From assembly GCA_030148485.1 (NCBI GenBank), contig JASBTJ010000042.1, positions 1-64,000 on the forward strand: 64,000 bases of DNA. The letters are read 5' to 3'. The translations under genes and the position numbers were made by a program. Position 1 is the first letter of the stretch. Each line of letters starts with the position of its first letter. The notes under the pieces are model-generated. The model was not told where the DNA came from and made no database searches. It worked only from the letters and a program-made list of their open reading frames with translations. Positions 36,417-44,590 of this stretch are shown here, piece after piece. This stretch comes from Gammaproteobacteria bacterium. Its GTDB lineage: Bacteria > Pseudomonadota > Gammaproteobacteria > Chromatiales > Chromatiaceae.

Positions 36417-36825
36417 CCACGTCGGCTCTCGCATAGCTCTCTATGCTTCTAGACGCCTCTAGCGAGAAGGATCACTCCCGCCGCTGCACTTGGATCGCGT
36501 CCTGGCGCCGCCGCTGGGTAAAGCGGCCGACAGAGGAATCGACAGCCCCACCCTGAAACATCTGAATGATAGCCTGTAGCCAATCCAGCAGATCTTATCG
36601 ACGCGATGCCCCCAAAACGACAGCCCTATATTCTTCGGACGGCGCCGGTAGTGGCAATGGGCACGCGCCGCCTCCTACGACAAAACGCGCCACCCCAAGA
36701 CGTTCGAGGAATTCATGCCACCGAATTCCGATGTCTGCCCAAAAGCCGCTTTGTCGAGAAGGCTTTTTCGGCTCAAACAGTCTAGGGACCATCACTTTTT
36801 TACAGGCACCTAAATGGCGTCGCGG
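36417..36825. other. Spacer between integrase and Hsp70 operon
   Basis: 409 bases between convergent genes. A minus-strand ORF at 36595-36795 (about 66 residues, MVPRLFEPKKPSRQSGFWAD at its start) follows the Hsp70 gene and could be a small fourth gene, but its ribosome site is poor and I leave it uncalled. No terminator with a clear U-run and no tRNA-like attachment site were seen. Confidence 0.35.
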
Positions 36826-38610
36826 TTAATACGGCACGAGACTTCCACACCTACATAGCGGATCATTCGATGCGCGCCCACAGAGAGAACAAGGATCGTA
36901 GTACAGCTTTTCTTCTTCCTGGATTCTGGGTGGAGTCAGGCGACGATCAAAGTATCCTGGCTTGTACGTGTAGAGTAGCTCGCCAGGGACAAAATAATCA
37001 TCGCTGACTCTGGAAACGTTCGTCCGCATCACGAGGCTTCCGGCCTCGGGCTTGCTTTGTTCGCCGGCAAGAGATTCTGCGTCAACTGCGTCGAAGGATT
37101 CGGAGCTTGACGGAGGGAACAAAAGTCCAAACTCCAAATTGTGCATCTCGGTGGCATCGATTGACTTGATGTTCAATGCCCTGGCAGTGGCATGAAAAAT
37201 TAGGTTGTCGTCAATCCTGACTTCCAACTCCAGACGCTCATGGAATGGCTTTGCTTTGGCGTCAACCGGAACAACTAGCGTCGACAAAGGATTTCGGGGC
37301 TCGTTGGGGAGAACCTTCTTGCCTGCTCGGATTGGAGCTTCGATCTGGAACTTTGCGTGGCCATCTCTGGGGTCGGCGCAGTAGAGGTGGAATTCGTCTT
37401 TCATCACCTCCCCTTCCGTCGGCATTGCGGTCCCAGACGGGACCAGGGTCATGTGAGCATTCCTTGCCAAGAGCAACTCGACGTTCTTCGCAAGGTGCAA
37501 CTGAACCTGGTCGTGCGCGATCCATGCTGCCCCTTCCGCGATCAGTGTCCCGCTTCGATCGGAAACATGAACACGCTGAGCTCCAAACCACTCGTGCAGA
37601 CGAGACTTTATTGCAGGCATATTAGCCATGCCACCGGTCGCAATGCAGGCAGATATCTGCGCAGCGGATACGTCGGCACTTTCCAAGAGCTTTCTGATTC
37701 GGTTTAAACCCTTGTCGAGAAGTGGAGCAACGATCTCCTCAAGAGTCTCGCGCGTGAGCGAATAGTCCAGATCATCGTCATCGACGCCCCGGAAAAAGCT
37801 ATTGACGTAGAGTTCAACCTTCTCGCGTGACGACAAGTCAATTTTTGCTCGCTCACAGCGATGCAACAACCTGGACAGAGCGTCAGGATACTGTTCCACC
37901 GCCTCGTCGTATCCACGCGCCTTCATGACGCGCTTGACCATCTCATTACGGAGTAACTCGTCAAACGCATCGCCACCCACTTCGTCGGTGCCGTCATTTC
38001 GCACCTGTACGAGCATTCCGTCGGCAAGCTGACACAAGGTGAGGTCAAGCGTGCCACCGCCCCAATCAAACACCAGAATCAGCTTCCGGTCATATTGACG
38101 CAGAGTCTGCGGAAGATCCGGCTGCATACGGAAGAAACCGTACAGTGCAGCCAGAGGCTCGTGCACGAATTGCACGATGGAAACGCCTGCCGACCTAAAC
38201 GCATCTCTTAATGCCGCCCGCTTGTTTCCCTGCATATCCACCGGAATAGTTACAACGGCGCGATCCACCGCCCCGAGTTCTCGCCCGCGGCGCCCCTCTT
38301 GAGCCAACTTCGCAACGAAACCGACCACATCCGAAACGATATCGACAGGGTTCTTCTCTACCCCCTCGACGAAAACTGATTCTTGTCCGAGCAAAAACTT
38401 TGGCGACCGGATCACGTTCCCCTTGACGCCAAGACCCGCCTCAGCAAGACGTTCTTTGGCCTCACGACCCACGATCGTTGATACCCCTTCGTAGCAGACA
38501 ACCGAAGGAATCGGCAGTCCTTCGTCATCCAGGTAATTTATCGCCCGCCCTCCTTGGATCGAAGAGATCAGGCTATTTGTTGTTCCAAAATCGAAGCCCA
38601 CGACTTTCAT
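36826..38610 (-). CDS. Hsp70/DnaK-like ATPase with C-terminal zinc ribbon
   Basis: 594 residues. The ATPase domain shows phosphate-1 GFDFGTTNSL (5-14), the catalytic-Lys region SPKFLLG (Lys71), phosphate-2 VFDWGGGTLDL (180-190) and an adenosine motif CIATGGMANMPAIKSRL. A short beta-rich substrate-binding-like region follows. The extreme C-terminus has CSLCGRASNDPLCRCGS, a four-Cys zinc ribbon absent from housekeeping DnaK. It starts one base after the coiled-coil gene's stop. No dnaJ or ordinary grpE is near, so this is a dedicated island Hsp70, not the cell's chaperone. Confidence 0.85.
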   Translation of the reverse strand: MKVVGFDFGTTNSLISSIQGGRAINYLDDEGLPIPSVVCYEGVSTIVGREAKERLAEAGLGVKGNVIRSPKFLLGQESVFVEGVEKNPVDIVSDVVGFVAKLAQEGRRGRELGAVDRAVVTIPVDMQGNKRAALRDAFRSAGVSIVQFVHEPLAALYGFFRMQPDLPQTLRQYDRKLILVFDWGGGTLDLTLCQLADGMLVQVRNDGTDEVGGDAFDELLRNEMVKRVMKARGYDEAVEQYPDALSRLLHRCERAKIDLSSREKVELYVNSFFRGVDDDDLDYSLTRETLEEIVAPLLDKGLNRIRKLLESADVSAAQISACIATGGMANMPAIKSRLHEWFGAQRVHVSDRSGTLIAEGAAWIAHDQVQLHLAKNVELLLARNAHMTLVPSGTAMPTEGEVMKDEFHLYCADPRDGHAKFQIEAPIRAGKKVLPNEPRNPLSTLVVPVDAKAKPFHERLELEVRIDDNLIFHATARALNIKSIDATEMHNLEFGLLFPPSSSESFDAVDAESLAGEQSKPEAGSLVMRTNVSRVSDDYFVPGELLYTYKPGYFDRRLTPPRIQEEEKLYYDPCSLCGRASNDPLCRCGSLVPY

Positions 38611-38611
38611 A

Positions 38612-39871
38612 TCAATGCTCTTCTTCTAATTCTTTGATTGCTGCCTGAAGCCCATCCAATGCTCTCTCCGCATGATCATCCATCACGCGGACCTTTGGAG
38701 GATCTTTTCGCAGCGCCTGAAGCCCTTCAGTCAGCAAGCTGACTTCGCGTTTTAGGCGACGAACGACATTCGATCTCAAATGCTCACGATCATCGCCGAG
38801 GTGTGCTCTGGAATTAGCATGGGCTGACCGCTCCGCCTCTAATGCCTCGGCAATATTCTGGATAGTGTTGTCACGCTCCTGAATCTGTGCTTCGAGATCG
38901 GCGATCACTTGCCGCAATTCCTGCTTATCCGAGAGCAAGGAATCAACCCTGCCTTGCAAATCGGCCGCCCTTAGTGCTCTTTCGTCTGCTTCCGCTTTGA
39001 ACTGCGCACACGCAACGCCGACACTCCGTACTTCAGTTAGGTCTGTCACGGCCTGCAAGGCGGTGTTCTGCGTGACATCGGGCGTCGCCACTACACTCCA
39101 ATACCCATCGTAAAGCCAGCGAATGACCCGACTGACCTGTTGCCCGCGCGAGTCTGATAGCCAAACCGCGAGGCAGTAAATCGCATTGGAACGTAAAGCC
39201 TCTGCGTCCTTAGACTTCGGTTTATCAAGTCCGGTCAGACTTGCTAGGACCTCTTGGCTGAGCGCAGCGAGGACCCGAATCGCTTTCACAGGCTCTATGG
39301 CATCATCCAGGTTCGCGATAACCGGCACGAGATCGTTGTGTTGGTATACCGGGTGCCGCTTTAACACCTCCGCGATGAATCTGCGTGTTTCTTGCCACAC
39401 CAACGGTGGTCCGCCGATGGCCTGTACTGAAAATACAATCAGCCGCGGCACCGCGAGCAACGCATCTTCCTTTGATAAAGCCAACAAGTCCTCGAAGTTC
39501 TCGTCAGAAAGTTTCGAATTCTTATTGATTGCCTTTATTTCTCCTGGCGACAAAGACTTCAAGCTCTGTCCTTTCCGCGAATACGCATAGGCAATAAAGT
39601 CTGCCAATCCATTGATATCTACTTTAGATGCTTTTTTGTTTGGCGCTTTTTTATTTCCAGCCATTTTTTCTTCGGTTTTCCCTGACTTTCCAACATCACC
39701 AGGCGTTGGATCTTGCACATCTTGTGTGACTTGATCGCGTGGCGCACCAGAAGCTTCCACTGGCGCGCCGGACTTCGAGTCCTTCCACTGCATCGCCGCG
39801 CGAGCTGTTTTTCCAGAGGTTACTTTTCCAGTACGTTTGTTCTTAATTTTGACCTTTTTCGACTCAGGCAT
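38612..39871 (-). CDS. Coiled-coil protein of the Hsp70 operon
   Basis: 419 residues from ATG 39871, whose A is shared with the previous TGA stop (TGATG); a TTG at 39886 is less likely. Residues 1-95 are Lys/Thr/Gly-rich and probably disordered. Residues ~95-270 are helical. Residues ~275-419 form a long coiled coil (LQGRVDSLLSDKQELRQVIA and on) ending in KELEEEH. A long N-terminal or C-terminal coiled coil is a feature of GrpE-type exchange factors, but no GrpE beta-wing is seen. I infer a structural partner or adaptor of the Hsp70. Confidence 0.65.
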   Translation of the reverse strand: MPESKKVKIKNKRTGKVTSGKTARAAMQWKDSKSGAPVEASGAPRDQVTQDVQDPTPGDVGKSGKTEEKMAGNKKAPNKKASKVDINGLADFIAYAYSRKGQSLKSLSPGEIKAINKNSKLSDENFEDLLALSKEDALLAVPRLIVFSVQAIGGPPLVWQETRRFIAEVLKRHPVYQHNDLVPVIANLDDAIEPVKAIRVLAALSQEVLASLTGLDKPKSKDAEALRSNAIYCLAVWLSDSRGQQVSRVIRWLYDGYWSVVATPDVTQNTALQAVTDLTEVRSVGVACAQFKAEADERALRAADLQGRVDSLLSDKQELRQVIADLEAQIQERDNTIQNIAEALEAERSAHANSRAHLGDDREHLRSNVVRRLKREVSLLTEGLQALRKDPPKVRVMDDHAERALDGLQAAIKELEEEH

Positions 39872-40983
39872 CAGTGTTCGCCCCAACCCTTAGACGTCTC
39901 GATGACGGAGTCAGCCCAACGCGAAACGCTTGGACTGTTTCTTAACTCCCTCGCATGCGTTAGCACAAGGACTCGGTTCTTCGAAGACAAGCCAATCTCT
40001 GCCAATAGGATGTGCAGCTTCGTTTGATCATATTCCGCGGGATCACTCCTCAGCATCTTTTCTATTTCCGCCTGCTCACAAAGCAGCTCGGAAGGATCTC
40101 TCACTGCCCACCTAATCAGTTGCTCGGTATCCCAATCGGTCAAGAGGTACTCGAGCTGTTCGTCCGAACCGTCGAACTGTCCAACCGACTCCGGCAGTGA
40201 ACTCCCTGACAGCCGCGTAGCAAACGCGTTAGCCGCCCGACCTACGCGTGCCCCAGGTGAAAGCGACGCGGCCTCCGGGAAATGGTTGAAATGGAACTCC
40301 ACCAACCCACCAACTCGGTTGGCGAGCGGACGGTCGAATGTCCTGAGCTTATCCAGCGCACGCGTAAACTTTTCGCGATACGCCTCGTACCGCAGCGATG
40401 ATGTGGGCGAACGCTCTTTGGCAAGAACACCATAGAGGTATTCACAGATGCCATCGCAGTAGGCCGCCGCAGTCTTGTATGGGCTTGCACCGTCAATGAA
40501 CTGCTCTATCGCCCGAACATCCAGCCTGCGATGGTGCGCCACCCGAAAGAAAGCCTGCTCGACCCCCTCCATGTCATCGTCGCTGGCAATTTCTATCCGA
40601 ATCTCGAATGACGCGTTCGCACCTTCACCCTCGAGTACGATTCGAACGGTGTCCTGCTCAATGGATGCTAAAGTCGCCGCCAGGTGATCGACGGGCATGT
40701 GTACGCCGTTCACGATCGCTGATGTGCATGCACCTGTCCCAACGTCCTGGGGAGCAAGAGAACGGGTGATCGTCACCGGCGTGCTCCCAATCTCCATCCC
40801 CCGGATGAACAAGAGCGGTCGTTTGATCGGGTGCGCCTGAAAGCGGTGTTGGCGCAAATCGTCTGCGGTATCGAACTCTTCACCGCAATGCATGCAGCGA
40901 TGAGTCGGTGGTACTGGTCGGCACCAATCCTCGATCCCAGTGGTCTCGTGAAACTCGATGTATCCCGTGTGCCAAAATCCCAT
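39871..40983 (-). CDS. C2H2 zinc-finger protein, first gene of the Hsp70 operon
   Basis: 370 residues. A single classical C2H2 finger lies near the N-terminus: Cys30, Cys33, His46 and His51 in CMHCGEEFDTADDLRQHRFQ. C2H2 fingers are rare in bacteria. The rest includes a beta-rich segment (~60-130) and a helical C-terminal part, with no family I can name. It overlaps the coiled-coil gene by its stop codon. A DNA- or protein-recognition role upstream of the Hsp70 is plausible inference. Confidence 0.7.
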   Translation of the reverse strand: MGFWHTGYIEFHETTGIEDWCRPVPPTHRCMHCGEEFDTADDLRQHRFQAHPIKRPLLFIRGMEIGSTPVTITRSLAPQDVGTGACTSAIVNGVHMPVDHLAATLASIEQDTVRIVLEGEGANASFEIRIEIASDDDMEGVEQAFFRVAHHRRLDVRAIEQFIDGASPYKTAAAYCDGICEYLYGVLAKERSPTSSLRYEAYREKFTRALDKLRTFDRPLANRVGGLVEFHFNHFPEAASLSPGARVGRAANAFATRLSGSSLPESVGQFDGSDEQLEYLLTDWDTEQLIRWAVRDPSELLCEQAEIEKMLRSDPAEYDQTKLHILLAEIGLSSKNRVLVLTHARELRNSPSVSRWADSVIETSKGWGEH

Positions 40984-41167
40984 CGCTGAACCGTATTTTT
41001 CTATTAGGTGGTGACGATAATCAGTAGCGACCTAGACCTACTCCTCGTACTGAGCCTTGCTGACCTGTGGCGTTGAGGTTATCAGGCCACTGGCGTTACA
41101 AACAGGGTGGCAGCTTCGTGATCCCCCACGTCGCTTGACGCCAGAAGATTCCCTAGGCCGTGACGTG

Positions 41168-41190
41168 TTCGAATCCCGCCCTCGCGAGCT
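41168..41190 (+). other. tRNA-like T-loop/acceptor fragment, possible old attachment half-site
   Basis: TTCGAATCCCGCC followed by CTCGCGAG resembles the 3' half of a tRNA (T-loop, T-stem and acceptor strand). The preceding bases do not form the 5' strand of a T-stem, no CCA follows and no acceptor partner occurs upstream. The first 13 bases resemble the ssrA core at 41547. It may be a degenerate attachment site from an earlier integration. Confidence 0.25.
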
Positions 41191-41546
41191 TTTGCACCCG
41201 AAAGCCATCATGCCGCTGTGCCCGTTTTCGCACTGAATAGATCGAAAAAGCTCATCAACGGTGCCTGCAAGCCGAAGCAATACCTGGATTGGCGAAAACG
41301 TTTTGGCATGAACGGCGGTCCGCCGCCAATGGGAAAGCCAGCACGAACCGGGGCACGACAAGCTCAGCTACCCTGTCGCCAAGGAACGCTAGGGATCTTC
41401 CCTTACCCACGGGCTATACGGAGCTCATTCGGGCGCCGCGTTTTCGGGACACTTTTCGGGCCAATGGGGGGTAATCGAGAGAAACGTAGGGGTATAACCC
41501 ATTGTTTTTATTACTCTAGATCCCCCTCCACCCCCCCAATTCTCGA

Positions 41547-41569
41547 TTCGATTCCCGCCGCCTCCACCA
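41547..41569 (+). other. ssrA (tmRNA) 3'-end fragment: attachment site core
   Basis: The sequence TTCGATT, CCCGC, then CGCCTCCACCA matches the T-loop, T-stem 3' strand and acceptor end of a proteobacterial tmRNA, ending in the encoded CCA. The bases to the left do not continue as tmRNA, so only the recombination core is present. ssrA is a classic target of P4-like integrases, and one lies 165 bases downstream in the expected orientation. I read this as an att junction. Confidence 0.7.
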
Positions 41570-41581
41570 ATACGACATTCA

Positions 41582-41605
41582 AAGCCGTCCTAGGACGGCT
41601 TTTTT
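41582..41605 (+). terminator. Rho-independent terminator after the ssrA fragment
   Basis: AAGCCGTCC and GGACGGCTT form a perfect stem with a very small loop, followed by a run of T. It lies 13 bases after the CCA of the ssrA fragment, where the native tmRNA terminator would be. Confidence 0.8.
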
Positions 41606-41733
41606 GTTGCCTAATTTCAACACTTTAAGCAACATCACCGTCCACTAAGAGCCGGGGTGATCCGTTGACAACCGGGGGGCAACAGGGGGCAACCTTCGGG
41701 GCAACACCACTCAGCCTATGAGAAGTTGCCCCC

Positions 41734-42933
41734 ATGCCGCTGACCGACACCGTAATCCGCAGGGCCAAGCCAACTGAAAAGACCCAGCGACTGGCAGACG
41801 GCGGAGGCATGTATCTGGAGGTCGCGCCCAGTGGCGGAAAATGGTGGCGACTGAAATACCGAGTCGGCGGCAAAGAAAAACGGATCTCCCTAGGCGTTTA
41901 CCCCGACATCACCCTGAAACAGGCGCGCGAACGGCGGGACGATGCTCGCAAGCTCCTAGCGAACGGGATCGACCCCAGCGAACACCGTAAGGCTCACAAA
42001 CGAACCGTCAGGATACAGGCTGCCAATAGCTTCGAGGCTGTGGGGCGAGAATGGTTTGCCAAGCACTCACCGAACTGGGTCGCCAGCCATGCAGACCGGA
42101 TCATCCGTCGGCTGGAGCGGGACATCTTCCCCTGGATTGGGGGCAAGCCTATCGCCGAAATCACGGCACCGATACTTTTAGATGTCATCCGTAGAATCGA
42201 GCAGCGCGGCGCGCTAGAAACTGCCCATCGAGCCCTTCAAAACTGTGGCCAAGTCTTCCGCTACGCCGTAGCCACGGGCAGAGCGGAACGCGACCCGTCC
42301 GCCGATCTGCGCGGTGCACTGCCGCCTGTAAGAGGGAAACACTTCCCTGCGGTAACCGAGCCGACCAAAGTTGGCGAGGTACTCAGGGCTATGGACGGCT
42401 ACCAAGGCACTCTCCCCGTCCAATGCGCCCTACGCCTCGCGCCGCTCGTATTCGTTCGGCCCGGTGAGCTACGCCATGCGCAATGGGCTGACATTGACCT
42501 GCACGCCGCGGAGTGGCGTTTCACCGTCACCAAGACCGACACCCAGCACATAGTCCCCCTCTCCCGCCAGGCCGTCGCAATTCTAAACGAGTTGCAGCCG
42601 CTCACAGGCCGGGGGCGATACGTGTTTCCGAGCGCACGAAACCCTCGGGGCGACAAACCGATGAGCGACAATGCAATACTGGCTGCGTTGAGACGCATGG
42701 GGATCGGCAAAGACGAGATGAGCGGCCATGGCTTCCGAGCGATGGCGAGAACCATTCTCGACGAGGTACTGGGCTTTCGCCCTGATTTCATCGAACACCA
42801 GCTTGCCCATGCCGTACGCGACCCCAATGGTCGAGCCTATAACCGCACCGCTCACCTTCCGGAACGACGCAAGATGATGCAGGAATGGGCTAACTACCTG
42901 GATCAGCTGAAAGCAGAACCCAAGGCACCCTAA
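41734..42933 (+). CDS. P4-type integrase (DUF4102 arm domain, CP4-57-like)
   Basis: 399 residues. The opening MPLTDTVIRRAKPTEKTQRL, then ADGGGMYLEV and ISLGVYPDITLKQARERRDD, is the DUF4102 arm-binding domain of P4-family integrases. Catalytic residues include Arg in LVFVRPGELRHAQW, His-x-x-Arg in GHGFRAMARTI, and the His/Tyr tail HQLAHAVRDPNGRAYNRTAH. Its location just after an ssrA 3' fragment and terminator matches integrases that target ssrA. It ends convergently, sharing bases with the stop of the next gene. Confidence 0.93.
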   Translation: MPLTDTVIRRAKPTEKTQRLADGGGMYLEVAPSGGKWWRLKYRVGGKEKRISLGVYPDITLKQARERRDDARKLLANGIDPSEHRKAHKRTVRIQAANSFEAVGREWFAKHSPNWVASHADRIIRRLERDIFPWIGGKPIAEITAPILLDVIRRIEQRGALETAHRALQNCGQVFRYAVATGRAERDPSADLRGALPPVRGKHFPAVTEPTKVGEVLRAMDGYQGTLPVQCALRLAPLVFVRPGELRHAQWADIDLHAAEWRFTVTKTDTQHIVPLSRQAVAILNELQPLTGRGRYVFPSARNPRGDKPMSDNAILAALRRMGIGKDEMSGHGFRAMARTILDEVLGFRPDFIEHQLAHAVRDPNGRAYNRTAHLPERRKMMQEWANYLDQLKAEPKAP

Positions 42934-43781
42934 TCGTTTGCGCTCGCTTTGATCACGTTCGCCTCCACGAGGGCCTTCCGATACAAGCGAATAAACTGAC
43001 TGATCAATCCCCAGGAGCGAGCAGTCATCTCGTTTGTGAGCAACAAAGCGACACACCACAGCAAGTTTCGCAACGTCTCCGAGAATACGTTGTTGAGCAG
43101 ATGTTCAAGTGATTCGCCCATCTGCAAAATTCCGCCATCTTCTGCATATAGGATCTTGTTCCTAAAGTCGGCGCGCGCAGTAATAAATTGGCGCACAGTC
43201 ATACCGTGCTGATCGCGCAGCATCTGTTTTAGGTCGGAGAACAGCTCATCAACCACCTCGTCGTCACTGAGGCCGTCTTTTGAAATCGCCACATTCAGCG
43301 GATTCGGGCGTAACAGGACCTTTCCCGCACCATCTTCGATACGCAGAATAACCTGTCCTTCGTGCACCACCGGTTTAGCGTGCAAATGGATGACATCCTC
43401 CAGGCCATCAAACGTGATGCCATGCCGAACCATGTCACCCAGGATGAACCCCATCCTTGCCAAAATTGGCGAAAAGGCCAGCTTCACGTAGTGATTCTTA
43501 TGTTTTCTGACAAAGTCGCCATGAGCAGGCAAACTCGCCGAGTTTAACTTGAGCCACTCAAAGATGGCCACAACCAGCTCTTCCTCCGCCGCGATGAGGC
43601 GAATGGCCCCCATTTCTTCGTCGACGCCCTGCAGCATTGCTGCTTTGCTGTAGTGATCCAGTGATTTGTGGATTCGGCTAGCCACCTTGGTTGGGGCCTG
43701 TTCAAGGATAACCTCAACAACATCAGCCCCCACTAAAACATCAAAAGGCGCCGTATCCAGTTCTATCGAAGAGGTCGTCAT
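42930..43781 (-). CDS. Hypothetical protein at the end of the type I RM operon
   Basis: About 283 residues from ATG 43781 (an alternative ATG lies at 43787). The protein is soluble and helical with an acidic middle (DGLSDDEVVDELFSDLKQML) and a hydrophobic stretch near 235-255 (LLWCVALLLTNEM). No family is recognised. It follows the metallopeptidase gene by about 70 bases on the same strand, so it may be the last gene of the restriction operon. Role unknown. Confidence 0.55.
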   Translation of the reverse strand: MTTSSIELDTAPFDVLVGADVVEVILEQAPTKVASRIHKSLDHYSKAAMLQGVDEEMGAIRLIAAEEELVVAIFEWLKLNSASLPAHGDFVRKHKNHYVKLAFSPILARMGFILGDMVRHGITFDGLEDVIHLHAKPVVHEGQVILRIEDGAGKVLLRPNPLNVAISKDGLSDDEVVDELFSDLKQMLRDQHGMTVRQFITARADFRNKILYAEDGGILQMGESLEHLLNNVFSETLRNLLWCVALLLTNEMTARSWGLISQFIRLYRKALVEANVIKASAND

Positions 43782-43849
43782 GATCAACGTATTCTCGTGC
43801 TAAGCCCAGGCGCGGCAGATCGGCACATGCAGATTTACCACCAGGGAAC

Positions 43850-44590
43850 TCAATACCCCCAGTCCTCATGCCCAAGCGGCGCCTTGTTCAGCATGTCGCG
43901 GTACTGACGCCATTGCGGCATGTGACTTTCCATCAGCCCGGTAAAGCGCTCATTGTGATGTCGCTCGAGAAGATGGGTCAGTTCATGCACCAGGATGTAT
44001 TCAATGCATTGCACGGACTTCTTGGCCAACTCAAGGTTCAGCCAAATCCGTCTTGCCTGGGGGGTACAACTCCCCCACTTCGTTTTCATTTTCTTGATGC
44101 CCCAGTCGGCAACCTGCACGCCCAGCTTTGGCTCCCATTTAGCGAGTAGTGGTGGGATCAGAGCCTTCAACTGCTCGCGATACCAACGTGACAAGACCTC
44201 TTCCCGTTGTTCAGCCGTACTGCCCGGGCGGACAAACAGATCTAACGAGGCAATCCCCCGTGTCGCCACCTTGGGCGGCGCCACTTGCTCATGCACCCGC
44301 AGGCGATAGCGCCGCCCTAGGAAGTAATGGCTCTCGCCATTGACCATCTCACGCTCTGATTGACGCGGCTGGTTCTCAAATCCTGCCCGCTGCCGTTTGA
44401 TCCATCCCAGCTTGTCGATTACGGCCAGGCGAACGGCCTCATCACTGACCACCAAAGGGGCGGCGACCCGCACGCGGCCGTTGGGGGGATAGACCCCAAG
44501 ATGCAAGTTCTTGATGTCCTTGCGCACGACCTCGACGGTGATCCCGCTGACGACCATCCGACTTTTGGTTAGCTGCTTGCTAGTACTCAT
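43850..44590 (-). CDS. YgjP-like/DUF45 zinc metallopeptidase
   Basis: 246 residues. The zinc site HELTH lies at 202-206 in YILVHELTHLLERHHNERF, with the third ligand His further on. The upstream motif KMKTKWGSCTPQARRIWLNL is typical of the YgjP/DUF45 family. These proteins are very often encoded directly after hsdR, as here, where the start overlaps the hsdR stop by 11 bases. A role in regulated turnover of the restriction complex has been supposed but is not established. Confidence 0.88.
   Translation of the reverse strand: MSTSKQLTKSRMVVSGITVEVVRKDIKNLHLGVYPPNGRVRVAAPLVVSDEAVRLAVIDKLGWIKRQRAGFENQPRQSEREMVNGESHYFLGRRYRLRVHEQVAPPKVATRGIASLDLFVRPGSTAEQREEVLSRWYREQLKALIPPLLAKWEPKLGVQVADWGIKKMKTKWGSCTPQARRIWLNLELAKKSVQCIEYILVHELTHLLERHHNERFTGLMESHMPQWRQYRDMLNKAPLGHEDWGY

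Larger units (their letters stand above)
40984..41733. other. 750-bp junction region between two integrated elements
   Basis: No credible gene was found. The region carries a tRNA-like 3' half-site at 41168-41190, an ssrA 3'-end fragment at 41547-41569 and a strong terminator at 41582-41605. ORFs here translate to strings such as GRDSNTSRP, the usual artefact of reading through tRNA-like sequence. I looked for a complete tmRNA or tRNA and did not find one. Confidence 0.5.

Noticed and set aside
36595-36795. Minus-strand 66-residue ORF after the Hsp70 gene
   Set aside because: Protein-like in places, but with no good ribosome site and no recognised family, so not called as a gene.
40984-41540. 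Search for a complete tmRNA or tRNA
   Set aside because: No tmRNA 5' end, tag-peptide frame or matching acceptor strand was found. Only 3' fragments are present.
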